A program made the position numbers and the translations under genes. A stretch of 64,000 bases of DNA. Source: Rhizobium phaseoli. GTDB taxonomy: Bacteria > Pseudomonadota > Alphaproteobacteria > Rhizobiales > Rhizobiaceae. The notes below the pieces were generated by a model, which did not search any database, had not been told where the DNA came from, and saw only the letters and a list, made by a program, of their open reading frames with translations. Positions 47,610-55,082 of this stretch are shown here, in pieces; the first letter of the stretch is position 1, and every line of letters begins with the position of its first letter. The stretch is from the NCBI RefSeq assembly GCF_003985125.1, contig NZ_ML133573.1, positions 124,001-188,000 of the forward strand. Direction: 5' to 3'.

Positions 47610-48458
47610 TCAGAGCTGGAGCGCAGCCTGGCGACGGGCGCGCAGCACCGCCCAGAGGCCGAGCAGGATCATCGGCGAGGAGAGAACCATGCCCATGGTC
47701 AGCCAGGTGGTGCCGAGGAGGTAGCCGAGCTGGGCGTCGGGCTCGCGGAAGAATTCGACGAAGATGCGGGATAGCGCATAGCCGCAGACGAAGACGCCGG
47801 TGATGAAGCCCGGAGTTTTCAGCGCACGCATGCCGTAGACGAGGGCGGCCAGCACCAGAAGCAGAACGATACCTTCGAGGCCGGCTTCGTAGAGCTGGCT
47901 CGGGTGGCGGGCGAAAGGACCACCGGTCGGGAAGACCACGGCCCAGGGCACGTCGGTCAACCGGCCCCAGAGCTCGCCATTGATGAAATTGGCGATGCGG
48001 CCAAAGAACAAGCCGAAGGGAACGACCGTGGCGACGATGTCGAACAGGCTCCAGACCGGAATGGCATGGCGGCGGGCAAAGAGGATCATGGCGATCGTCG
48101 TGCCGGTCAGGCCGCCATGGAACGACATGCCGCCGTTCCAGATCTGAACCGCACGCACGGGATCGTGCAAGACGGCTGTAAGATCATAGAAAAAAATATA
48201 GCCGAGGCGACCGCCGAGGACGACGCCGAGGGCTGCCCAGACGATAAAATCGTCGAGCTGCACTCTTGATATCGGCGATGCGTTGCCGGGCCAGAGACTG
48301 TCGTTGGCGGCGAGGCGGCGCGCATAGGCCCATCCGAGCAGGATACCGGCAACATAGGCGAGACCGTACCAGTGAATCGCCAGCGGACCGATCGAAAAGG
48401 CGATCGGATCGATGTCCGGGAAAGGCATGATGGCGAGGAGATCGGCGGCTATCGGCAA
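47610..48458 (-). CDS. lgt: Prolipoprotein diacylglyceryl transferase
   Basis: Transfers diacylglycerol from phosphatidylglycerol to the lipobox Cys of prolipoproteins at the inner membrane. 282 residues, about seven helices. Lgt signature [14 protein letters not shown], plus [10 protein letters not shown] and [13 protein letters not shown]. The start is probably the TTG at 48458 (GGATGGGA upstream); an ATG at 48428 is an alternative. The promoter is at 48487-48515. Confidence 0.95.
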   Translation of the reverse strand: MPIAADLLAIMPFPDIDPIAFSIGPLAIHWYGLAYVAGILLGWAYARRLAANDSLWPGNASPISRVQLDDFIVWAALGVVLGGRLGYIFFYDLTAVLHDPVRAVQIWNGGMSFHGGLTGTTIAMILFARRHAIPVWSLFDIVATVVPFGLFFGRIANFINGELWGRLTDVPWAVVFPTGGPFARHPSQLYEAGLEGIVLLLVLAALVYGMRALKTPGFITGVFVCGYALSRIFVEFFREPDAQLGYLLGTTWLTMGMVLSSPMILLGLWAVLRARRQAALQL

Positions 48459-48486
48459 GGTTTTCCCATCCGTTGAAGTCGGCGGA

Positions 48487-48515
48487 ACATGCCGCTGCGA
48501 TCCCGGACGGTCAAG
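48487..48515 (-). promoter_or_regulatory. Promoter of lgt
   Basis: Minus strand: -35 CTTGAC (48510-48515), a perfect match, 17-base spacer, weak -10 GCATGT (48487-48492). It predicts a leader of about 22 bases to the TTG start. Confidence 0.55.
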
Positions 48516-48534
48516 TCCATTGTTCGTGATCTCG

Positions 48535-48563
48535 CTTGCGCAACGCGGCCGCCGAGGACTATC
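48535..48563 (+). promoter_or_regulatory. Promoter of ubiK
   Basis: -35 CTTGCG (48535-48540), 17-base spacer, -10 ACTATC (48558-48563). It lies back to back with the lgt promoter. Confidence 0.5.
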
Positions 48564-48660
48564 CGGTGCAAAGCGCTTGCATCGCCGATGGCGAAGCCCT
48601 ACCTCAATCTTCGAGGCCCTGAAGGGCCCAATTCACCGCATGCGAAGGGAGAAAAACGCC

Positions 48661-48921
48661 ATGACGACCGGAACGAACCGCATCATGGATGAGTTCGCCA
48701 AGCTGATGACCGACGCGGCAGGTGCTGCCCAGGGAGTCCGCAAGGAGATCGAGACGGCTTTCAACGCCCAGGCCGAGCGTTGGCTGAACAGCATGGACGT
48801 CGTCAAGCGCGAGGAATTCGAAGCCGTGCGCGAGATGGCGATCAAGGCACGCGACGAAAACGAGGCGCTTGCCGCCCGCATCGCGGCGTTGGAAGCAAAG
48901 CTTGCCGGCGAGGATCGCTGA
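48661..48921 (+). CDS. ubiK: UbiK-type accessory factor (BMFP)
   Basis: 86 residues, a small coiled-coil protein of the BMFP/YqiC family that supports aerobic ubiquinone synthesis. N-terminal amphipathic part (IMDEFAKLMTDAAGAAQGVR), then a coiled coil (EFEAVREMAIKARDENEALA) ending in a leucine-rich helix. Start has AAGGGAG upstream. It is followed by a strong hairpin. Confidence 0.9.
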   Translation: MTTGTNRIMDEFAKLMTDAAGAAQGVRKEIETAFNAQAERWLNSMDVVKREEFEAVREMAIKARDENEALAARIAALEAKLAGEDR

Positions 48922-49311
48922 TATCCCGGTATGGTGCAGACGCGGCGTTGCCTTCATGCCACACGCCGCGTCTGTCACAAAAAATTCCAGCTGAGTTTTC
49001 CACCTGTGGACACTGCCAAAAAAGCCAATTCGCAGAGTCGCTTATTCTCCCTTCTGAATTGAGTTTCGAAGAGCTTTCCACAACGGCCCGTCCGTATTTT
49101 CCTCTCAGGGGGCTGGCAGGTGGCAAGGGTCATTATACACTGATTTTAAATGATGATTCGAAGCGACTTGGTAAGCTCCGGGCAGGTTATCTGCGTTAAG
49201 TCTGGCAGCGGTTCAACGATCATCCGGTGGTAGTTTCCGGTATTTGAGTGTGTCTTTCTTGTGTTCCTACACGAAGTTAAGTCGCATTCATTCCGGTCAA
49301 GAAGGTGCTGC
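48922..49311. other. Gap between ubiK and the YbjN gene
   Basis: 390 bases. It holds the ubiK terminator, DnaA-box-like sequences (TTTTCCACC 48996-49004, CTTTCCACA 49074-49082), an AT-rich stretch near 49130-49155 and a candidate promoter for the YbjN gene (TTGAGT-N17-CTACAC, 49244-49272). No gene is supported. Confidence 0.45.
48937..48974 (+). terminator. Hairpin after ubiK
   Basis: CAGACGCGGCGT (48937-48948) pairs perfectly with ACGCCGCGTCTG (48963-48974), 12 base pairs, without a T-run. Confidence 0.65.
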
Positions 49312-49812
49312 ATGAACCTGATGGAATTGGAAGTCGAGCGTCAGTCGAACCCGGTCGATATGATCGAGTACGTGGCCTCCAACAATGACTGGTCGTTCGA
49401 ACGGTCCGGCGAGGACGAGATCGCGATGACGGTCGAGGGGCGCTGGGCGGACTATCATGTCTCCTTCTCCTGGATGGAGGAATTCGAGGCGCTGCACCTT
49501 GGCTGCGCATTCGATATCAAGGTTCCCGACATCAGGGTCAACGAGGTGGTCAAGCTGCTCTCTGCGATCAACGGGCAGGTGTTGATGGGGCATTTCGACC
49601 TCTGGCGCCAGGAAGACGTCGTCATCTTCAGGCAGTCGCTGCTGCTTGCCGGCGGCGCTGAGCCCACCAACCGCCAGGTGGAGGTGCTGCTTTCCAGCGC
49701 GCTCGACACCTGCGAGGCCTATTTCCAGGCTTTCCAGTTCGTCGTCTGGTCCGGCATGGATGCGGCCAAGGCAATGGAAGCCGTGCTGTTCGAAACGGTC
49801 GGCGAGGCATAA
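49312..49812 (+). CDS. YbjN-domain protein
   Basis: 166 residues, cytoplasmic, with the YbjN (type III secretion chaperone-like) fold: VDMIEYVASNNDWSFERSGE, VSFSWMEEFEALHLGCAFDI, KLLSAINGQVLMGHFDLWRQ. In enterobacteria YbjN affects stress and motility; the role here is unknown. Start ATG has AAGAAGGTG upstream. It stops one base before proC, so the two are probably cotranslated. Confidence 0.88.
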   Translation: MNLMELEVERQSNPVDMIEYVASNNDWSFERSGEDEIAMTVEGRWADYHVSFSWMEEFEALHLGCAFDIKVPDIRVNEVVKLLSAINGQVLMGHFDLWRQEDVVIFRQSLLLAGGAEPTNRQVEVLLSSALDTCEAYFQAFQFVVWSGMDAAKAMEAVLFETVGEA

Positions 49813-49813
49813 G

Positions 49814-50641
49814 ATGCCAGCCAAGGCTTTCTCCTCGAAACATCCCGTGGTTCTGATCGGCGCCGGCAATATGGGCGGCGCCATGCTCTCCGGCTGGCTG
49901 AAGAGCGGCGTCCCGGGCTCGGCCGTCATCGTCGTCGATCCCGGCCCATCGCCGGCGATGCTGGCGACGATCGGCGAGGCGGGAGCGACCCATCTTGCGG
50001 CTGTTCCGGCTGCGTTGAAGGCAGGCGTATTGTTCCTTGCGGTGAAGCCGCAGGTGATGGAGGCGGTGTTGCCGGCGGTGAAAAGCGCTGTCGGGCCGGA
50101 GACGGTCGTCGTCTCGGTCGCCGCCGGCAAGACGCTCGGTTTTCTCGAAAAACATCTCGGGAAAGCCGCCATGGTGCGGGCCATGCCGAACACACCGGCC
50201 ATGGTCGGTCGCGGTGTCACCGGAGCCTATGCCAATTCAGCGGTCAGCGATCAGCAGCGCGAGCGCGTCCATTCCCTTCTGCGCGTCTCCGGCCCGGTCG
50301 AATGGGTGCCAGCGGAAGCCGATATCGATGCCGTGACGGCGCTCTCCGGCAGTGGGCCGGCCTATGTTTTCTATCTCGTCGAATGTATGGCGGAGGCGGG
50401 CCGGAAGCTCGGCCTGCAGGCGGACCTCGCCATGCGTCTTGCGCGGGAAACTGTCGCGGGGGCTGGTGAACTTTTGCACCAGTCCCCCGACGATGCCTCG
50501 CGGCTGCGGCAGAACGTGACTTCTCCTGGTGGCACGACGGCGGCAGCACTCGCGGTGCTGATGGCCGAGAACGGCATGCAGCCCTTGTTCGATACGGCCC
50601 TCGCGGCAGCGCGGAAGCGGGCCGAGGAACTGGCCGGCTGA
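49814..50641 (+). CDS. proC: Pyrroline-5-carboxylate reductase
   Basis: Last step of proline synthesis, NAD(P)H-dependent. 275 residues. The Rossmann motif is VVLIGAGNMGGAMLSGWL, and the catalytic/dimer signature is ALSGSGPAYVFYLVECMAEA with the C-terminal TSPGGTTAAALAVL. Its ATG follows the YbjN stop by one base. A CsaA-like gene starts 11 bases later, making a three-gene unit. Confidence 0.95.
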   Translation: MPAKAFSSKHPVVLIGAGNMGGAMLSGWLKSGVPGSAVIVVDPGPSPAMLATIGEAGATHLAAVPAALKAGVLFLAVKPQVMEAVLPAVKSAVGPETVVVSVAAGKTLGFLEKHLGKAAMVRAMPNTPAMVGRGVTGAYANSAVSDQQRERVHSLLRVSGPVEWVPAEADIDAVTALSGSGPAYVFYLVECMAEAGRKLGLQADLAMRLARETVAGAGELLHQSPDDASRLRQNVTSPGGTTAAALAVLMAENGMQPLFDTALAAARKRAEELAG

Positions 50642-50651
50642 AAGATACCTC

Positions 50652-50993
50652 ATGGCCGAAGAGATCTCCTACGCCGATTTCGATCGTGTCGACATCCGCG
50701 TCGGCACGATCATCGAGGCCAGTCCCTTTCCGGAAGCGCGCAAGCCGGCGTTCAAGCTGGTGATCGATTTCGGCCCTGACATCGGCATGAAAAAATCTTC
50801 GGCGCAAATCACCGTGCATTATACGCCGGAAAGCCTGATCGGCCGCCAGGTGCTCGGCGTTGTGAACTTCCCGCCTCGCCAGATCGGGCCGTTTCGCTCG
50901 GAAGTGTTGACGCTGGGGTTCGCGGATGAGAACGGCGCGATCGTGCTCGCCGCGGTCGAACAGCCGGTGCCGAACGGCCGCAAGATGATGTGA
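50652..50993 (+). CDS. CsaA-type tRNA-binding-domain protein
   Basis: 113 residues consisting of one EMAP/tRNA-binding OB fold: YADFDRVDIRVGTIIEASPF, ARKPAFKLVIDFGPDIGMKK, SLIGRQVLGVVNFPPRQIGP. CsaA proteins are dimeric and have been linked to chaperoning and secretion in Bacillus. It is third in the ybjN-proC unit. Confidence 0.92.
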   Translation: MAEEISYADFDRVDIRVGTIIEASPFPEARKPAFKLVIDFGPDIGMKKSSAQITVHYTPESLIGRQVLGVVNFPPRQIGPFRSEVLTLGFADENGAIVLAAVEQPVPNGRKMM

Positions 50994-51008
50994 GCGCTGC
51001 TTACATTT

Positions 51009-51698
51009 CTATCGCGTTTCGCCTGATGCGCCCGGCCCGGATGCTCCAGCGGTTCTGATTTCCTGCAAAAATGGATTGCTGCGCCGCTCATCGCCGATGC
51101 GGCTGCCAGGGCCGTGGCCGCAGATGAAGCCGACCTCGTCGCCGAGCGGCAGGACCTTGTCGCGGATCGAATCCAACAGTTGCTGATGATTGCCGCCCGG
51201 CAGATCCGTACGACCGATCGAGCCGTTGAAGAGCACGTCGCCGAGATGGGCGAAATTCTGCGCGCGGTTGAAATAGATGACATGGCCGGGCGCATGGCCG
51301 GGCGCATGATAGACCTCGAATTCGTGGGCGCCGAAGGAGACCCTGTCGCCATCCTTCAGCCAGCGGTCGGGCAGGACGTTGCGCAATCCTGATATGCCGT
51401 AATTCGCCGCTTGGGTTTCGATGCGCTGCAACAGCGGCAGGTCGTCCTGGTGCGGTCCGACAATGTCGACGCCGAGGGCCTCCTTTAACTCTTTGGCGCC
51501 GCCGGCATGGTCGAGGTGGCCATGCGTCAACCAGATTTCCTTGATGGTCAGGCCGCTTTTCTCGATCGCCTGGAGAATGAGCGGCACGTCGCCACCCGGA
51601 TCGACGACGACGCCTTCCTGGGTCTCGGGATCGAAGAATACCGTGCAGTTCTGTTGAAAAGGTGTCACCGGAATGATGCCGGCCTGGAGCATGCCCAT
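51009..51698 (-). CDS. MBL-fold metallo-hydrolase (glyoxalase II-like)
   Basis: 229 residues. The di-metal motif is LTHGHLDHAGG (HxHxDH), with the third His in YHAPGHAPGHVIYF and Asp in HLGDVLFNGSIGR. Relatives hydrolyse thioesters such as S-lactoylglutathione or related substrates. It is convergent with the CsaA-like gene, 15 bases apart. Substrate not determinable. Confidence 0.88.
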   Translation of the reverse strand: MGMLQAGIIPVTPFQQNCTVFFDPETQEGVVVDPGGDVPLILQAIEKSGLTIKEIWLTHGHLDHAGGAKELKEALGVDIVGPHQDDLPLLQRIETQAANYGISGLRNVLPDRWLKDGDRVSFGAHEFEVYHAPGHAPGHVIYFNRAQNFAHLGDVLFNGSIGRTDLPGGNHQQLLDSIRDKVLPLGDEVGFICGHGPGSRIGDERRSNPFLQEIRTAGASGPGASGETR

Positions 51699-51984
51699 AA
51701 GTGCCTCGCTTGGTGTCTCGGGTGCCCAGGTATAGTTCGAAACGGTGGCAAGGACAGCCGGAATCTGCTGCTGCCACGCCCTGTTTCACGGCAAAAAGAC
51801 CGACTGCAATACAAATTTATAGGGCCTCCCGCTAACTCCATACAGCGACAGAATCAAGCTTTATCTTTGTTTTTCAGATGCTTGCGCGTGGCTCTCCGAA
51901 GCCGCCGATTTGTCGGCGGCAAGGCGGGGGAACATCGTGGAACGCCGCGCGTTGTCCGGCCATCGAAACCAAGGAGACGCCCAC

Positions 51985-52602
51985 ATGACCTCGAAGAGAA
52001 ACATCTTACTGGCTGGAGCCGTGCTCCTGGCGACCGGCGGTCTGGCACAGGCGGAGATGGTGGCGACCACGGTCAACGACCTCAACGTCCGCGCAGGTCC
52101 GGGTCCGCAATATCCGGCAGTCGGCCTTGCCACCCGCGGCTCAACCGCAGTGCTCGATGGCTGCATCGAAGGCAGCCGCTGGTGCCGCGTCGACGTCAAC
52201 GGCATGCGCGGCTGGGTCTATGCCGATTATCTGCAGATGGATTATGGCGGCAACCAGGTGATCGTTGAGCAGCATCGCGCCGAAATCGGCGTTCCCGTCG
52301 TCACCTACGAGTCGACCGCCAGCGTCGTCCCGGCTGAGCCGCAGCCGGCGCCAGGCGACGAACTGATCGGCCCGGTCGGGGCTGTCGAGACCATCACTCC
52401 GCCGGAAACGGTGCGCACCTATATCGAAACCAATCCGACCGAGACGGTGCGGCTCGGCGGCGATGTCGTCGTTGGGGCGGAGGTGCCGGATGACGTCACC
52501 TTCCAGACCATCCCCGACTATGAATACCGATATACCAGGATCAATGATCGTCCCGTGCTGGTTGATCCCGGCACGCGCCGGATCGTCTATGTCTATCAAT
52601 GA
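51985..52602 (+). CDS. Exported SH3 / DUF1236 protein
   Basis: 205 residues. Signal peptide (NILLAGAVLLATGGLAQA). A bacterial SH3 domain covers about 25-90 (NDLNVRAGPGPQYPAVG, GWVYADYLQM). The C-terminal DUF1236 domain (GAEVPDDVTFQTIPDYEYRY, VLVDPGTRRIVYVY) is frequent in rhizobial envelope proteins. The start ATG has AAGGAG upstream. It is probably periplasmic and may bind peptidoglycan. Confidence 0.9.
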   Translation: MTSKRNILLAGAVLLATGGLAQAEMVATTVNDLNVRAGPGPQYPAVGLATRGSTAVLDGCIEGSRWCRVDVNGMRGWVYADYLQMDYGGNQVIVEQHRAEIGVPVVTYESTASVVPAEPQPAPGDELIGPVGAVETITPPETVRTYIETNPTETVRLGGDVVVGAEVPDDVTFQTIPDYEYRYTRINDRPVLVDPGTRRIVYVYQ

Positions 52603-52625
52603 TATAATCGATCAAAGCTGGAGTG

Positions 52626-52652
52626 AGGCGGCCGTCGGGCCGCCTTTCGTTT
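52626..52652 (+). terminator. Rho-independent terminator of the SH3/DUF1236 gene
   Basis: AGGCGGCC (52626-52633) pairs with GGCCGCCT (52638-52645), followed by TTCGTTT. Confidence 0.85.
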
Positions 52653-52717
52653 GAGAATGCCTCACGAGCCCGGCGGTTAGCTGCCTCTTCGCCTTAATCC
52701 CGCATCGGTTGATTTTT

Positions 52718-52746
52718 CTTCACGCCGTCCTCTCGAATATGATAAA
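52718..52746 (+). promoter_or_regulatory. Promoter of the Gly-zipper protein gene
   Basis: -35 CTTCAC (52718-52723), 17-base spacer, -10 GATAAA (52741-52746). The predicted start lies at about 52753, next to an 18-base palindrome. Confidence 0.45.
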
Positions 52747-52754
52747 ATGCTAAT

Positions 52755-52772
52755 ATGCCGAAGCTTCGGCAT
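52755..52772 (+). promoter_or_regulatory. Perfect 18-bp palindrome at the predicted transcription start
   Basis: ATGCCGAAGCTTCGGCAT is a perfect inverted repeat. The flanks GCTAA and TTAGC extend it with a one-base bulge. A second hairpin (GGCGGTC / GACCGCC) follows before the ribosome site GGAGG. Candidate operator or leader hairpin. Confidence 0.6.
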
Positions 52773-52809
52773 TTAGCGGCGGTCGGGGAGACCGCCAGAG
52801 GAGGAAATC

Positions 52810-53079
52810 ATGGAAGCGCTACTTCCGTTCGTCGTCCAATTGATTGCCGGTGCCATCGGCGGCAACGCTGCAAGCGCCGCCTTGAAGCAGCATGCAATCA
52901 ACGTCGTCGCCCGGACGATCGCAGGTGCGATCGGCGGTGTCGGCGGCGGCATGCTGCTCGGCATGGTCGGCGGGGACGCCGCTATGACCGGTCTGATCGC
53001 CGACGGCATCGGCGGGCTGATCGGCGGCGGCATTCTCTCGACACTTGCCGGCCTGGTCATGGCGCGGGCACACAGGTAA
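52810..53079 (+). CDS. Small Gly-zipper membrane protein
   Basis: 89 residues, strongly hydrophobic with glycine repeats (LIAGAIGG, IGGVGGGMLLGMVGG, IGGLIGGGILSTLAGLV) typical of glycine-zipper membrane helices. Three helices are likely. Start has GGAGG six bases upstream. Function unknown. Its promoter region carries the palindrome at 52755. Confidence 0.8.
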   Translation: MEALLPFVVQLIAGAIGGNAASAALKQHAINVVARTIAGAIGGVGGGMLLGMVGGDAAMTGLIADGIGGLIGGGILSTLAGLVMARAHR

Positions 53080-53811
53080 AGGGTCTGACGGGCATGCCTT
53101 GCAGCGCCGGGCGTCTTCTCAGGCGCGCAAACGGTGCTGCCGCATAGCATTGCACCGGTCGCATGAGGGTCTTATCCGGCGGAAGCTGCCGCCGGATGGA
53201 CTTCCTCGATGAAGTTGTTCATCAGCGTTTCGCAGATGGTCGCTGACGTTGATGAGCTGGACTGCCCATCATATCACAGCCGCGCCCAGGCGATCCGCCT
53301 GAGATGCTGAAAACCTTGACGCTTCAGGAGGATCGACGGGCGCCGCGTCGAGTTCGTCGACGGAATAGGCGTGAAGCCGAGAATGGCGGCGGATCTGCGC
53401 GGGCGCGGGTTATATCACGTGAACTGTACACCCTGCCGCCATGGGCGCGCGCGCCTCGAGAATAAAGGTCACGGGTCAGACGATCTTGGCGTCCTATCGG
53501 GCGATGAACTCGCCGTTGAATTATATTTCACGGCCGAAAAGAACCGAAGCCATCCTTGAACTCCCCCGGCGCTTCAAACGCCATGGCTGTTGATTGTTGT
53601 CCCCATTACGTTTTATCCACAGAAGCAGGGGGAAATTGCACGCCGCGCCGGAATGCCGATGGGCGTTGGTTCCACGGAAATGCCAGGGCAACAAAAATCC
53701 GCGCGGGGCTCGGCCCCGGCAAAAGCCGGCAGCGACGCAAATTTAAGTCAACAAAACTGACCTATCCCCACGAAAACGTGCCGCAGTGCGGGGAAGAGAA
53801 AGGAAAGCCGA
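53080..53811. other. 732-base gap without a supported gene
   Basis: No frame here looks like an intact gene. On the minus strand a run reading TICETLMNNFIEEV ends in TAA at about 53180, and neighbouring frames carry short protein-like pieces separated by stops, which may be remnants of a decayed gene. A perfect DnaA box TTATCCACA lies at 53613-53621. The end holds the leader of the MarR gene. Confidence 0.5.
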
Positions 53812-54303
53812 GTGTCACGACAGACCGGTCCGAAAGCGGGCAAGCCGGAGCCGCTGGCCACGCCGATGGAAGATACCGACACGATCGATTTCGAGATTAT
53901 CGAGTTGTTCTTCTTTGCTTATCGCGACTTCGTTTCCGATCCCGATGCGATCCTCGAAAAGAGCGGTTTCGGCCGGGCGCATCATCGTGTCGTGCATTTC
54001 GTCAACCGCAATCCCGGCATGACCGTCGCCGATCTTCTCGACACGCTGAAGATCACCAAGCAGAGTCTTGCAAGGGTGCTGAAACAGCTGATCGATTCAG
54101 GCTATATTCGCCAGGTGGCCGGACCTGAGGACCGGCGGCAGCGCAAGCTTTATCCAACGAAATCGGGGCGCGAGCTGGCGCTTGCGCTTGCCGAGCCGCA
54201 ATCGCGCCGCATTGAGCGGGCATTCGAAGGAGCCTCTGCGCAGGTGCGGGAGGGCGTGAAGGCCTTCCTCGGGGGCATGCGGGACAGAAAGAAGGCGGAT
54301 TGA
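53812..54303 (+). CDS. MarR-family regulator (PetP-like position)
   Basis: 163 residues, GTG start with AGGAAA upstream. Winged-helix core: FVNRNPGMTVADLLDTLKIT, KQSLARVLKQLIDSGYIRQV and the wing GPEDRRQRKLYPTKSGRE. The adjacent OmpR-family regulator gene begins immediately after its stop. A MarR/response-regulator pair in this order is known in Rhodobacter as petP-petR; I use that only as an analogy, as petABC is 25 kb away here. Confidence 0.88.
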   Translation: MSRQTGPKAGKPEPLATPMEDTDTIDFEIIELFFFAYRDFVSDPDAILEKSGFGRAHHRVVHFVNRNPGMTVADLLDTLKITKQSLARVLKQLIDSGYIRQVAGPEDRRQRKLYPTKSGRELALALAEPQSRRIERAFEGASAQVREGVKAFLGGMRDRKKAD

Positions 54304-55005
54304 ATGGCGGTCAAAACAGGTATTTCCGACGATGCGGCACATCTGCTGGTGGTCGACGATGACTCCCGCATCCGCGCGCTGCTCAATCGTTATCTTGCGG
54401 AGAACGGTTTTCGCGTCACTGTCGCGGCCGACGGCGCCGAAGCGCAACGCAAGCTTGCGGGTCTCGATTTCGATCTCATCATCATGGATGTAATGATGCC
54501 CGGCGAATCCGGCATCGACGTCACCCGCGGGCTTCGCGCCATCAAGAACGTACCGATCATCATGCTGACGGCGCTGGCGGAATCGGGCAACCGCATCGAG
54601 GGCCTCGAGGCCGGTGCTGACGACTATCTCTCCAAGCCCTTCGATCCGCGCGAGCTGGTGCTGCGCATCAACAACATCCTGCGCCGCAACGCCGGCGGTG
54701 AGGGGCTGAAGATCGAACAGGTCATGTTCGGGCCCTACACATTCTCCCTGACCCGCAAGGAGCTGAAGAAGGCGAGCGAAGTGATCCGGCTCACCGACCG
54801 CGAGCAGGAAATCATGCTGCTCTTTGCGCGGCGCGCCGGTGACACGATCCCCCGCCACGAACTGATCGGCAACGACACCGAGGTCGGCGAGCGGACGATC
54901 GACGTGCAGATCAACCGGCTGAGGCGCAAGATCGAGGAGGATCCGGCCAACCCCGTCTGGCTGCAGACGGTGCGCGGCATCGGATACAGGCTGAGCATCG
55001 ACTAG
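54304..55005 (+). CDS. OmpR-family response regulator
   Basis: 233 residues. Receiver domain: acidic VVDDDSR, phospho-acceptor D62 in IIMDVMMPGESG, T/S switch at LTALAESG and K111 in DDYLSKPFD. The C-terminal winged helix covers about 135-230 (LTDREQEIMLLFARRAGDTI, VGERTIDVQINRLRRKIEED). It directly abuts the MarR gene, with the kinase gene 77 bases downstream. Confidence 0.93.
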   Translation: MAVKTGISDDAAHLLVVDDDSRIRALLNRYLAENGFRVTVAADGAEAQRKLAGLDFDLIIMDVMMPGESGIDVTRGLRAIKNVPIIMLTALAESGNRIEGLEAGADDYLSKPFDPRELVLRINNILRRNAGGEGLKIEQVMFGPYTFSLTRKELKKASEVIRLTDREQEIMLLFARRAGDTIPRHELIGNDTEVGERTIDVQINRLRRKIEEDPANPVWLQTVRGIGYRLSID

Positions 55006-55017
55006 ATTTGAGGAAGC

Positions 55018-55060
55018 GAGCATGATGCCGATAGCGTTCACAATTTCCGGCATGATGCTC
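55018..55060. repeat. Rhizobial palindromic repeat (degenerate copy)
   Basis: GAGCATGATGCCG (55018-55030) and CGGCATGATGCTC (55048-55060) are inverted with one mismatch. It is the same element as at 32105, here lying between the response regulator and kinase genes. Confidence 0.7.
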
Positions 55061-55082
55061 TGAAAGGCCAGGACCGACGCTG

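Noticed and set aside
48922..49311. Possible replication origin
   Set aside because: Only degenerate DnaA boxes and no hemE/parAB-type neighbours expected near alphaproteobacterial chromosome origins.
46494..51698. Genomic island boundary or horizontally acquired segment
   Set aside because: Genes are housekeeping (lgt, midA, pgeF, proC) with base composition like the rest of the window and no integrase or att-like repeats.
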